DNA of 47,262 nt, taken from the NCBI GenBank assembly GCA_018268785.1, contig JAFDVY010000016.1, positions 1-47,262 on the forward strand. The letters are read 5' to 3'. Each line of letters opens with the position of its first letter. The stretch's first letter is position 1. Origin of the DNA: Acidobacteriota bacterium (GTDB taxonomy: Bacteria; Acidobacteriota; Terriglobia; Acidiferrales; UBA7541). The translations under genes and the position numbers were made by a program. The notes beneath the pieces were generated by a model that was not told the DNA's origin, ran no database searches, and saw only the letters and a program-made list of their open reading frames with translations. Below, piece after piece: positions 24,668-34,000 of the stretch.

Positions 24668-25144
24668 TTATGACGCGGGCAGGACGCCGACTTGTCTCAT
24701 GATGGTGGCGAGGTCGTAGTAATCGAGGGAGCGGGAAATCTTTCCATTCTTGACGGCAATGACGGAGACACCGCGGACTTTGAAGGGCTTGCCTGTTTTG
24801 TAGACGCCTTTGTCGGTGCCGGTGAGAACCCACTGAATGCTTCCGTGATTGCCTTCCATGTGAGCCTCGACTAGTTCGAGCTTGAGATCGGGAACTTCGG
24901 TGAAGAGGGAACCTGCGAACTTGCCGGCTTCGGCGGAGCCACGGCTGATTTCTCCGAAGGTTACGTCTTCGTAGTAGATGTCCGGCGTGAAATAGGTGGC
25001 CCACTTCGCGGGGTCGTGGGAATTCCATGCAGCGATCCAGGATTCGGCGATGGGAAGGGTCGCGGGTTTGGCAGTTTCGGATTGCAGCGGCAGGCAGACC
25101 GTGATGACCAGCATCACGATTGCGAACGCGAAGATGCGTTTCAT
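24668..25144 (-). CDS. Exported SnoaL/NTF2-like protein
   Basis: The 158-residue protein has a clear signal peptide (MKRIFAFAIVMLVITVCLPL) followed by a single NTF2-like/SnoaL-type domain: IAESWIAAWNSHDPAKWATYFTPD, FGEISRGSAEAGKFAGSLF, VPDLKLELVEAHMEGN and KVRGVSVIAVKNGKISRSLDYYD. The fold forms a small pocket used by cyclases, isomerases and binding proteins; the ligand here is unknown. The signal peptide marks it as periplasmic or secreted, unlike polyketide cyclases. I chose the ATG at 25144, which has AAGGGGAA upstream; the open frame continues to 25315 but that extension has no coding character and would bury the signal peptide. Confidence 0.82.
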   Translation of the reverse strand: MKRIFAFAIVMLVITVCLPLQSETAKPATLPIAESWIAAWNSHDPAKWATYFTPDIYYEDVTFGEISRGSAEAGKFAGSLFTEVPDLKLELVEAHMEGNHGSIQWVLTGTDKGVYKTGKPFKVRGVSVIAVKNGKISRSLDYYDLATIMRQVGVLPAS

Positions 25145-25295
25145 GGAGTTCCCCTTCCGAAAAAAGCGGACTTTTTGAAATTTCCCCGGTAAAAGAGCAC
25201 GAAGAATATCATACCGGTGGACGTGAACGAGAACCGATCTGAAGATAGGCCACTCCATAAATTCGGCGGAAGTTGCGGCCGTGGAGCAAGGAACG

Positions 25296-26348
25296 ATGCC
25301 GGAATTGCCGGACATAACGGTTTATGTTGAAGCGCTGGAGAAGCGGATTCTTGGGCAGCGGCTGGAGAGTTTGCGGATTGTCAGTCCGTTTTTGCTGAGG
25401 AGCGTGGCGCCGCCAATCGCTGACGCGATTGGGAAGGAAGTGGTTGAGTTGCGGCGGTTGGGGAAGCGGATTTGCATTGGGTTGGGAAAGGGTGATCTTG
25501 GCGAAGCCAACGAAAGCAATTCCTCAGGGGCTAAAGCCCTTTCCCATGAGTGGAAGCTTATGTCGGAGCTGAAGCTCCGACCCCCAAAAGCAGAGATTTG
25601 GCTGGTGGTGCATTTGATGATTGCGGGGCGGCTGCATTGGGGGAAGAAGGGCGCGAAATTGTCCAAGCAGCATCTGGCGGCGTTTGATTTTGAGAATGGG
25701 AGTTTGCTGTGGACGGAGGCGGGATCGCAGAAGCGGGCTTCGCTGTACTTAGCGGCAGGCGAAGCTGGACTTGCGGAGTTTGACCGGGGCGGGCTGGAAA
25801 TTTTTTCCACGACGAAGGAAGAGTTTGCAAAGGTGCTGCGGTCGGAGAATCACACCTTGAAGCGGGCGCTGACCGACCCGGAATGGTTCAGCGGAATCGG
25901 GAACGCATATTCGGACGAAATTCTATGGGAGGCGAAGCTTTCTCCGCTGCTACAAACGCAGAAGATGAAAGACGGAGAGATTGCGCGGCTGTTTGAAGCG
26001 ACGCGGAAGTCGCTCGCGGAGTGGACGGAGCGGCTGCGAGCGGAGACCGGTGACGATTTTCCTGAAAGAGTAACGGCGTTTCGCCCGGAGATGGCCGTGC
26101 ACGGAAAGTACAAGCAGGCTTGTCCGCGGTGTGGGGAGAAGGTACAGCGGATCAAGTACGCATCGAATGAGACGGATTATTGCCCGACGTGCCAGACGGG
26201 TGGGAAATTACTGGCGGACAGAGCGTTTTCCAGATTGTTGAGAGAGGATTGGCCGAAGACGGCGGAAGAGTTGGAGATGAAGATCGGGCAGGTGAGGAAG
26301 AGGCTTCAGTCCCAAGAAAAAGCGGATTCCTCGCTTCGCTCGGAATGA
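25296..26348 (+). CDS. Fpg/Nei-family DNA glycosylase carrying repeat-derived segments
   Basis: Fpg/Nei enzymes remove oxidised bases and nick the abasic site. The N-terminus PELPDITVYVE provides the catalytic Pro2/Glu3. The conserved lysine is K57 (RRLGKR), the helix-two-turn-helix reads GIGNAYSDEILWEAKLSP, and the C-terminal zinc finger is CPRCGEKVQRI with YCPTCQTGG. Residues about 76-97 (SSGAKALSHEWKLMSELKLR, then PP) are unlike any family sequence and are encoded by an intergenic-type repeat inserted in frame (25522-25585), between KRICIGLG and IWLVVHLMIAGRL, which are normally close together. The last eight residues (ADSSLRSE) are encoded by a second repeat. The zinc finger reads SNETDYC where Fpg has GRSTFYC. 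The ATG at 25296 is fixed by the PELPDI terminus; AAGGA precedes it. Confidence 0.88.
   Translation: MPELPDITVYVEALEKRILGQRLESLRIVSPFLLRSVAPPIADAIGKEVVELRRLGKRICIGLGKGDLGEANESNSSGAKALSHEWKLMSELKLRPPKAEIWLVVHLMIAGRLHWGKKGAKLSKQHLAAFDFENGSLLWTEAGSQKRASLYLAAGEAGLAEFDRGGLEIFSTTKEEFAKVLRSENHTLKRALTDPEWFSGIGNAYSDEILWEAKLSPLLQTQKMKDGEIARLFEATRKSLAEWTERLRAETGDDFPERVTAFRPEMAVHGKYKQACPRCGEKVQRIKYASNETDYCPTCQTGGKLLADRAFSRLLREDWPKTAEELEMKIGQVRKRLQSQEKADSSLRSE
25522..25585. repeat. Two-hairpin repeat (element type A) inside the DNA glycosylase gene
   Basis: The arms TCAGGGGCTAAAGCCC and GTCGGAGCTGAAGCTCCGAC are the reverse complement of the intergenic element at 17231-17297, in the same order with about 23 bases between. 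It lies within the coding sequence and keeps the reading frame open. Confidence 0.85.
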
Positions 26349-26350
26349 CA
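26323..26350. repeat. GTCATTCCGAGCGAAGCGAGGAAT-type repeat at the end of the glycosylase gene
   Basis: Read on the minus strand the unit is GTCATTCCGAGCGAAGCG then AGGAATCC. It resembles the unit at 47068-47110 (TGTCATCCTGAA...GAAGGATCT). It supplies the last eight codons and the stop codon of the DNA glycosylase. Confidence 0.7.
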
Positions 26351-26417
26351 ACCGAGCTGTGGTGTTCGCGTCCTCTCATGCACAAGGAGCGGGCCTAAGA
26401 GCCTCGCGACCAAAAAA

Positions 26418-26440
26418 GACCCGCCACTACAACAGTGGCG
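26418..26440. repeat. Hairpin between convergent genes
   Basis: The stem CGCCACT-ACAAC-AGTGGCG lies between the ends of the DNA glycosylase (+) and mqnA (-) genes. The reverse strand reads TTGTAGTGGCGGG, similar to the TGTAGTGGCC repeat leader. It may be a degenerate repeat or a bidirectional terminator. Confidence 0.45.
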
Positions 26441-27373
26441 TCACGATTTGGCGGGCGATTGGGCCCAGGTGAAGTCCATATGACGAGCGGGGACGCCGGA
26501 GCGTCCAGCGATGGTGATGGGGTTGAGTTTTTCGAGGAGGCCGAGTTTTACGGCGTGGGAGTAGTAAGCGAGAAGGCCTTTGCGGTTTTCATCGTCGAGC
26601 GAGTAGTCGATGTTTGTCTTCAAATAGAGTTTTAGTTCTTTCTCGGGCAAGTTCATCTCTGCCGCAGCTTCTTTGCAGATGGCATCAAGATTTTCCATGC
26701 CGAAATTCAACGAATCCAGAAATTCGTCGGCCAATTCTTCAGTGACGATTTCTTTGCGGGCGGCCCAGACGGCGAGGACGGCGGGACGTTCGGTCATCTG
26801 CCACCACTCGCGGACGACATCGTAGATATGAAGCGTGGAGAATTGGGGAAGCCCGACTGTGGCGCCTTCGCAGATCCATTCGCCGTCGCGGCCTGGTTTT
26901 GTCTTTTTCTCCGCTGCGATTGCGATGCGGAGGGCGGGATCGCCGATAACGAGGGCTGCGTCGGAGTTCGCGAGCATTTTTTCCAGCTCGGGTTCGGCTT
27001 CGCGAAATTCGGGAGAGATGTTCCAACGATTGGCGGCGAGGATTCTGGTCAACGCCTGGGTGCTGCGGGAGCTGCGGTCCAATGCGATCTTTCGCGCAAA
27101 GCGAATTGGGCCGCGCGAAACGACGAGCAGGCTGCGGACGCGTTCTTTGGAAGCGATGCTGAGATCGGGAAGAATCGCGAGATCGGGGATGCGCTGGTAT
27201 TCGATGGCGGGAATGATGGCGATATCGGCCGCGCCGCCGCGAAGAGCTTCGGCACACTGCGACGGGACAGTGAAGGAGAGGTCGTACTTTCCCTTTAGCG
27301 GCCCATGGGTGAAGCCACGGACGAGTGGGGCAGTGTTAAGGTACTGCACGACGGAGATGCGAAGTTTTGCCAC
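26441..27373 (-). CDS. mqnA: Chorismate dehydratase (MqnA)
   Basis: MqnA converts chorismate to 3-enolpyruvoyl-benzoate, the first step of the futalosine menaquinone pathway. The 310-residue protein is a periplasmic-binding-protein-like fold without a signal peptide. Its family motifs are RISVVQYLNTAPLVRGF, VPSQCAEALRGGAADIAIIP, LPDLSIASKERVRSLLVVSR, LVIGDPALRI and KTNIDYSLDDENRKGL. MqnD is a distant relative, but the N-terminal SVVQYLNTAPL and IDYSLDDENRKGL segments are those of MqnA. The start is a GTG at 27373. The -10-like TATACT about 30 bases upstream has no good -35. It ends next to the convergent DNA glycosylase gene, and mqnC is downstream on the same strand. Confidence 0.9.
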   Translation of the reverse strand: MAKLRISVVQYLNTAPLVRGFTHGPLKGKYDLSFTVPSQCAEALRGGAADIAIIPAIEYQRIPDLAILPDLSIASKERVRSLLVVSRGPIRFARKIALDRSSRSTQALTRILAANRWNISPEFREAEPELEKMLANSDAALVIGDPALRIAIAAEKKTKPGRDGEWICEGATVGLPQFSTLHIYDVVREWWQMTERPAVLAVWAARKEIVTEELADEFLDSLNFGMENLDAICKEAAAEMNLPEKELKLYLKTNIDYSLDDENRKGLLAYYSHAVKLGLLEKLNPITIAGRSGVPARHMDFTWAQSPAKS

Positions 27374-27473
27374 GTTCGGCTGGTCTCGCGGGAATTCAGT
27401 ATAACAGAGCTAAAAATGTGCGCGGTGGGCGCTTCTGGTGTAAAAGGTTTCGAAGCTTTTGGAGGCATGGAAC

Positions 27474-29963
27474 ATGATGAAGGGCGCGATCTTGGCAGTC
27501 TTGAGTTTCATTTTGTATGCAGCGCCGGCAGAGTTGCGCGCGCAAGCCGCTCCGTCTGCGCCGCAAGCGATTGCGGAGAAAACCAAGGACGCGCAGAAGC
27601 TGGCGGGCTATTTCAATCTTTATTGGGAAGCAAAGCAGGGAAAACTGTGGCTGGAGATCGACAAGTGGGGCTCGGATTTTCTTTATCAGAGTTCCTTGCC
27701 TGCGGGGATCGGGTCGAATGACATTGGATTGGACCGCGGGCAGCTTGGCGCGACGCGGATTGTACGATTTGAACGCAGCGGGCCGAAGGTCTTGCTGGTG
27801 CAGCAGAATTTGGACTATCGCGCCATTTCGAGCGATCCCTACGAGCAGAAGGCCGTGCACGATTCGTTCGCGGAATCGGTGATTTGGGGATTTTCATCGG
27901 CAGCGGAAGAAGGCGAGCGGGTGCTGGTGGACGCGACGGATTTCTTTTTGCGGGACGCACATGGCGTGGCTGGCGCGCTCCGGCGGACGAAGCAGGGGAA
28001 TTTTCATCTGGAGAATTCGCGGTCGGCAATTTACCTGGCGAATACGAAAAATTTTCCGTTGAACACGGAAGTGGAAGCGACGCTGACGTTTGTCGGGGAC
28101 GATCCGGGGGAATGGGTGCGCCACGTTACTCCAGATCCACAAGCGATTACGGTGCGCGAGCATCATTCGTTTGTGCAATTGCCGCCGGCTGGTTATAGGA
28201 CACGTGTTTACGATCCGCGCGCGAGCTATTTCGGGATTTCGTATTTCGACTATGCGACGCCGGTAAGCGAGCACATCAACAAGCGGTTTATTTCGCGTCA
28301 CCGGCTGGAGAAAAAAGATCCGAGCGCGGCGATGAGCGAACCGGTTACGCCGATTGTGTATTACCTGGACCGAGGCGCGCCGGAGCCGATTCGCTCGGCG
28401 CTGCTCGATGGCGCGCGGTGGTGGAATCAGGCGTTCGAAGCGGCGGGATACAAGAATGCGTTTCGCGTGGAGCTGCTGCCGGAAGGCGCGGACCCCATGG
28501 ACCTGCGCTATAACGTGATTCAGTGGGTGCATCGCGCGACGCGCGGCTGGTCGTACGGAGCGGGCGTGATCGATCCGCGCACGGGAGAAATCATCAAGGG
28601 GCATGTGACGCTTGGTTCGCTGCGCGTGCGGCAGGATTATTTGATCGCGGAAGGGTTGTTGGCGCCGTACGAAAAAGGGAAACCGGTTTCGCCGAAGATG
28701 CTGGAGATGGCGCTGGCGCGTTTGCGGCAGCTCGCGGCGCATGAAGTGGGACACACGCTTGGGTTGGAACACAACTATTCGGCGAGCACCGTGGGGAGGT
28801 CGTCGGTGATGGATTATCCGCCGTCCTACGTGAAGCTGGGCGCGGATGGCGTGCCGGATATTTCGGAAGCGTATGCGACGGGAATCGGCGAGTGGGACAA
28901 AGTGGCGATTGCGTGGGGGTATCAAGATTTTCCTAAAGGGACGGATGAGCCGGCGGCGCTAAACAAGATTTTGAACGACGCGTTTGCGCACGGGCTGAGG
29001 TTCTTGACGGATCAGGATGCGCGCCCGGCGGGATCATCGAGCAGCCTGGCGCATTTGTGGGACACGGGCGCGAATGCGGTGGACGAGTTGAACCGGTTGA
29101 TGACGGTGCGCGCGGCGGCGCTGAAGCGGTTTGGCGAAAACAATATTCGCGAAGGCGAGCCGCTGGCGACGATGGAAGATGCGCTCGTGCCGATTTATAT
29201 GCTGCACCGGTATCAGGTGGAGGCGGCGAGCAAGTTGGTCGGCGGAATGGATTATGTGTTTGCGTTACGCGGGGATGGGCAAGTGCCGACGAAGATAGTT
29301 GCGCCTGCGGAGCAACGGAGGGCGCTGCACGCCGTATTAGATACTGTGAAGCCTGAAGCATTGATGCTGCCGGAAAAATTGTTGGAGATGATTCCACCTA
29401 GACCGCCAGATTATGAGCGCGGGCGAGAACAGTTCAAGATTCGAACGAGTCCGGCGTTTGATGCGCTGGCTCCATCTGAAGCTGCGGCGCAACATACATT
29501 GCAATTTTTGTTTAATCCGGAGAGGGCGGCGCGGCTTGTTGAGTTTCATGCGCGGGATGCGGCGAATCCGGGGCTGGAGGAAGTGATTGATGCGGTGTTG
29601 ACTGCGACGTGGAAGGCGCCGCGAGGAGCGGACTACAAAGGCGCGGTGGCGCGCGTCGTGGACGATGTGGCGCTATACGATTTACTAACGCTTGCGACCA
29701 ACGATGCGGCTTCGAATGAGTCGAAGGCGATTGCCGCGTACAAACTACGACAACTGAAGACGTGGCTGAGCGGGGCGGCTACGGGAGCGGGAGAGGATGA
29801 GCTGGCACATCGAGCGCAGGCGGTGCGGCAAATTGAACAGTTTGAGCGGGATCCGAAGAAACTGGAGTTGCCAAGGCCCTCGCTGCCGCCGGACGGGCCG
29901 CCGATTGGCGGGTCGGTTGGGAATATGGACGACGGCGAGCCGTTTTTTCCCGGGATTTCTTAG
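27474..29963 (+). CDS. Secreted zinc-dependent metalloprotease (DUF5117-type architecture)
   Basis: The 829-residue protein starts with a signal peptide (MMKGAILAVLSFILYAAPA, then ELRAQ). An all-beta N-terminal part (about 30-290) includes FLYQSSLPAGIGSNDIGLDRG, typical of the DUF5117 region. The catalytic domain has the extended metzincin-like motif HEVGHTLGLEH (first His about residue 423), followed by SSVMDYPPSYV with the Met-turn. Relatives in Bacteroidota and Acidobacteriota are annotated as zinc-dependent metalloproteases with no known substrate. I chose ATG 27474 because GGAGG (27461-27465) is 8 bases upstream; the open frame begins 15 bases earlier at a TTG. The gene is divergent from mqnA, with 100 bases between starts. 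Confidence 0.9.
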   Translation: MMKGAILAVLSFILYAAPAELRAQAAPSAPQAIAEKTKDAQKLAGYFNLYWEAKQGKLWLEIDKWGSDFLYQSSLPAGIGSNDIGLDRGQLGATRIVRFERSGPKVLLVQQNLDYRAISSDPYEQKAVHDSFAESVIWGFSSAAEEGERVLVDATDFFLRDAHGVAGALRRTKQGNFHLENSRSAIYLANTKNFPLNTEVEATLTFVGDDPGEWVRHVTPDPQAITVREHHSFVQLPPAGYRTRVYDPRASYFGISYFDYATPVSEHINKRFISRHRLEKKDPSAAMSEPVTPIVYYLDRGAPEPIRSALLDGARWWNQAFEAAGYKNAFRVELLPEGADPMDLRYNVIQWVHRATRGWSYGAGVIDPRTGEIIKGHVTLGSLRVRQDYLIAEGLLAPYEKGKPVSPKMLEMALARLRQLAAHEVGHTLGLEHNYSASTVGRSSVMDYPPSYVKLGADGVPDISEAYATGIGEWDKVAIAWGYQDFPKGTDEPAALNKILNDAFAHGLRFLTDQDARPAGSSSSLAHLWDTGANAVDELNRLMTVRAAALKRFGENNIREGEPLATMEDALVPIYMLHRYQVEAASKLVGGMDYVFALRGDGQVPTKIVAPAEQRRALHAVLDTVKPEALMLPEKLLEMIPPRPPDYERGREQFKIRTSPAFDALAPSEAAAQHTLQFLFNPERAARLVEFHARDAANPGLEEVIDAVLTATWKAPRGADYKGAVARVVDDVALYDLLTLATNDAASNESKAIAAYKLRQLKTWLSGAATGAGEDELAHRAQAVRQIEQFERDPKKLELPRPSLPPDGPPIGGSVGNMDDGEPFFPGIS

Positions 29964-30020
29964 AACAAGCACAAGACCGGTGGGGTTTCAGCCTCGTCTA
30001 TGACGCAGGAGGCTGGAACC

Positions 30021-30962
30021 ATGTTTTCAAATAAGATCTCTCGCGTCCTCGGGATTGTCGCTTTCTCTTCGCTTTTCGCGCTGACGGCCACCGCAAACGA
30101 CCGCCACCATTCGCGCAACATTTCCATGCGCGGGAGCGAACCTGCCGCGACCTGCAACGATCTTCGCATTGAATTTGATGACCGTGCCGCAGTGATTCAG
30201 GCCGAAGAGCGCACGATTACCAAGGCGGAAGCCCCAGTGCTGCGCGCGACCGGCGAATCGAACGGCGGCGTGCAGGTGGTTGGCTGGGACAAGGACACAT
30301 ACTCGGTGAGTTTGTGCAAGGCGGTTGCTCCGGGTTCGGAGAGTCTTCTATCACAAATCAAGTTCACTGGCAGCAACGGCGAAATCGGTGTCTCCGGTCC
30401 GTCGCATGCCGACGACTGGATTGCGTTCCTGCTGATTCATGCGCCGAAATCCGCTGCGCTCGATCTTCGCGTGAATAACGGTCCGCTGAGCGTTTATTCG
30501 GTGGAAGGAAGAGTCAGCGCACACGCCACGAACGGCCCGATCAGCGCACGCGATTGCAATGGGGAATTGAAGCTCAGGGCGCAGAACGGTCCTGTCACGG
30601 CCACGGGGTCGACCGGCAATCTCGATCTTCAAACGGAAAATGGTCCGATCAGCGCCGATGCCTCCGGCGGGAGCGTGAATATACGCACACAGAATGGCCC
30701 GATTGATCTCACGCTGGCCGGGCAAACCTGGAATGGTGCAGGCCTGCAGGCTCATGCCGACAATGGTCCTCTGACGATTCACGTGCCAAGCGGGTACAAA
30801 TCGGGCGTGGTGATTGAATCCGATGGGCGTAGCCCGTTCAGTTGCAACGATTGCTCGGAAGGGCGCAAGACTTGGGATAATGATAAGAAGAAGATTGAAT
30901 TTGGTTCGGGCCCGACGCTCGTGCACGTTTCCACGGTTAACGGCCCGATTTCAGTGAACTAA
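30021..30962 (+). CDS. Exported beta-repeat protein with NGP motifs (DUF4097-like)
   Basis: The 313-residue protein has a signal peptide (ISRVLGIVAFSSLFALTATA). It then forms a parallel-beta-type repeat in which a short turn, NGP followed by (I/L/V)(S/T/D), recurs about every 20 residues: NNGPLSV, TNGPISA, QNGPVTA, ENGPISA, QNGPIDL, DNGPLTI and finally VNGPISV. This matches the DUF4097/adhesin-like right-handed beta fold of cell-envelope proteins. Its partner or ligand is unknown. AGGAGG (30008-30013) stands 7 bases before the ATG at 30021, which decides the start over the ATG at 30000. A terminator follows the stop by about 20 bases. It starts 57 bases after the metalloprotease gene. Confidence 0.82.
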   Translation: MFSNKISRVLGIVAFSSLFALTATANDRHHSRNISMRGSEPAATCNDLRIEFDDRAAVIQAEERTITKAEAPVLRATGESNGGVQVVGWDKDTYSVSLCKAVAPGSESLLSQIKFTGSNGEIGVSGPSHADDWIAFLLIHAPKSAALDLRVNNGPLSVYSVEGRVSAHATNGPISARDCNGELKLRAQNGPVTATGSTGNLDLQTENGPISADASGGSVNIRTQNGPIDLTLAGQTWNGAGLQAHADNGPLTIHVPSGYKSGVVIESDGRSPFSCNDCSEGRKTWDNDKKKIEFGSGPTLVHVSTVNGPISVN

Positions 30963-30983
30963 AAACCGGCAACTTCTCATTTG

Positions 30984-31016
30984 CGAGGGCGCAGCAGGGC
31001 TGCGTCCTCGTTTTTT
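30984..31016 (+). terminator. Rho-independent terminator
   Basis: The stem CGAGGGCGCAGC pairs with GCTGCGTCCTCG (one G-T pair) around AGG and is followed by TTTTTTCTCT. Confidence 0.88.
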
Positions 31017-31083
31017 CTCTCACACTGCTTGGGCTCCTCCCGCATGGACGGCTGGGCGTCTTCCCGATAAACTTCTGCGCGTG

Positions 31084-34000
31084 ATGCGAGAAGCTCCTGT
31101 AGCAAAACCAATTCTGGAAGCGGAAGCGGCGGGGATTGCGCGCCAGATTTTTGGGATAGAGGTTGCTGCGCGTTCGCTTCCCGGTGAATACGACGACAAT
31201 TTTTATTTGCGGGTGGCGAACGGCGCTGAATTTGTTTTGAAGGTGATGCATCCGGATCGTGAGCGCGCGTTTGTGGAGATGCAGTGCGCCGTGTTGCAGC
31301 ATCTGGCGAAGAATGTGAGCGATCTTCCGTTGCCGCGAGTGGTTCCTGCCAGGAATGGCGATTCCTTTGTTGAACTTAGAGTTTCGGATGGAACGCAGCG
31401 GCTTGTATGGATGCTTACGTTTTTGCGCGGAAAAACCCTGGTGCAAATCCGGCCACATTCTCCGGAATTGCTGGAAGAGTTGGGGCAATTTCTTGGAAAA
31501 CTGAGCCGCGCGCTTGAGGGCTTCTCGCATCCGGCGGCCCACCGCGAACTAAAATGGGACGCGGCGCGGGCTGGCTGGATCCGCGACTACTTGACGCACA
31601 TTGACGAATTACCGCGGCGGATGCTGCTGCAACGTTTTTTGGGATTGTTTGCAGCGGAAGTTGCGCCGCGAATTCCTGCGCTGCGAAAGAGCGTCGTCTA
31701 TGGCGATGCGAACGATTACAACGTTTTGGTGGCACAGCAAACAGACCAGAAAGCATGCATTGCCGGAGTGATTGATTTTGGCGACACGCACTACGGCATT
31801 ACCGCTTCTGAATTGGCGACGGCTGTGGCCTATGCAATCCTGGGCGAGAAGGATGTGCTCGCCGCCACGGCGCGAGTTGTCGCGGGGTACCACAAGGAAT
31901 TTCCGCTAACGGAAGAAGAGATTTCGCTGCTCTATCCGCTGGTTGCCATGCGGCTGGCGGTTAGCGTGGTGAATTCGGCGCATCGCAAGTCGCTGAAGCC
32001 GGACGATCCTTATGTGACGGTCAGCGAAGCCCCGGCATGGGAAGCGCTGGAGCGGCTGGCAAAGATTTTCCCGCGTTTTGCAACGTATACGTTTCGCGTG
32101 GCGTGCGGGCTTGCGCCGATCGAGAAGGCCGCTGTCGTCCAAACCTTTCTGAAAAAAGTTGCTCCGGCTGCCGCTTCGATTCTTGATTGTGATTTGCGGA
32201 GAGAACCAATCGTTGTGCTGGATTTGAGTGTCGCCAGCACATTGCTTGGCGCGGATCCGTCCGCGTCAGATACGCCGAATTTAATTGCCGCAGTTTCTGC
32301 CCAGATGAAAAAAGCCGGCGCGCGCGTAGCAGTGGGTCGTTACGATGAAGCGCGGCTGCTTTACAAAGCGCCGCAATTTGGAGCGAGCAAGAATCCCACC
32401 GACGAGCGGCGGACTGTCCACCTTGGCATCGATTTGTTTGTCGAGCCGGGGACGACCCTGCACGCGCCGCTTGCCGGCACGATTCATCTGCTTGCAAATA
32501 ATGCTGTCCCGCTCGATTACGGGCCGCTCGTTGTTTTGAAACATTCGGCCGATTCCGGTGAGGAGTTTTTCACGCTGTACGGCCATTTAGCCGAATCCAC
32601 TTTAGGCAAGTTGCGTGTTGGGCAGCAGGTTGCGCAAGGAGAAGCGTTCGCGCAAGTTGGCGGTGTTCACGAAAACGGCGGCTGGGTTCCTCACGTTCAC
32701 TTTCAGATTATTTTGGACATGCTGGACCGGGACAGGGACTTTCCGGGAGTGGCGCGAGCATCGGAACGCGAAGTCTGGAGGGCTCTGTCGCCCGATCCAA
32801 ATCTGTTGTTGCAGATTCCGGCAGATCGTTTTCCGCAATCTTCGCGCTCCATTGCAGAACTCCTCTCCGCGAGGAAAAAACTGCTTGGCGCGAGCCTGAG
32901 CGTTTCCTACGCGAAGCCGTTGAACATTGTGCGCGGCTGGAGACAGTTTTTGTACGACGAGTCAGGGCGGGCCTATCTCGACGTTTACAACAATGTGCCA
33001 CTTGTCGGGCACAGCCATCCGCGAGTCGTTGAGGCAGCGCAAATGCAGCTTGCGCTGCTCAATACGAACACGCGCTATTTGCACGAAAACGTTTTGCGCT
33101 ATGCGGAACGTTTGACAGAACTTCTCCCCGAGCCACTCAAGGTTTGCTTCTTTCTGAACTCGGGCAGCGAGGCAAATGAGCTGGCAATTCGAATGGCACG
33201 TGCCAAAACCGGATCCGACGATGTGATTGTCCTCGAACACGCTTATCACGGGCATACGAATACGCTGATTGACGTCAGCCCCTACAAATTCAACGGTCCA
33301 GGCGGACGCGGACAGAAGCCCTGGGTGCATGTTGCTCCGATTGCGGACGACTATCGCGGTCTCTATCGCCGTGGCGAGGAAAATCTCGGCGTGAAATACG
33401 CGGCGCACGTTGGTGAAATTGTGGAATCGCTGCGCAAGCAAGGCCGTCGCGCTACCTATCTTGCAGAGACTCTGCCCAGCGTCGCCGGCCAAATCGTATT
33501 TCCACGAGGTTATCTGAAAGAAGTTTACAAGTACGTCCGCGCTGCAGGCGGGGTCTGCATTGCAGATGAAGTACAGGTTGGCTTTGGCCGGCTCGGCACA
33601 CAGTTCTGGGGGTTTGAAACGCAGGAAGTCGTTCCTGACATTGTCGTCTTCGGAAAGCCCATCGGAAACACGTTCCCGCTGGCGGCAGTCGTGACAACGG
33701 CCGAAATCGCCGGTTCATTTGCCAACGGTATGGAATTTTTCAGCACGTTCGGCGGCAATCCCGTGTCCTGCGCCGTGGGAGTTGCCGTGCTGGACGTTGT
33801 GCGCGACGAAAGGCTGCAGGAAAACGCGAAAAAACTCGGCGATTATTGGATTTCCAGCCTGTCGGAATTGCAGAAGCGGCAGGAGCTGCTCGGCGACGTT
33901 CGCGGTTCCGGCCTGTTTCTGGGCCTCGATCTCGTGACCAACCGAGATACGCGCAAACCGGCGACAGCACAGGCCAGTTACGTCGTGAATCGCCTGCGCG

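Noticed and set aside
27894..28925. Long open frame on the minus strand opposite the metalloprotease
   Set aside because: Arg/His-rich translation with no domain; the plus strand has a signal peptide and an HExxHxxGxxH motif.
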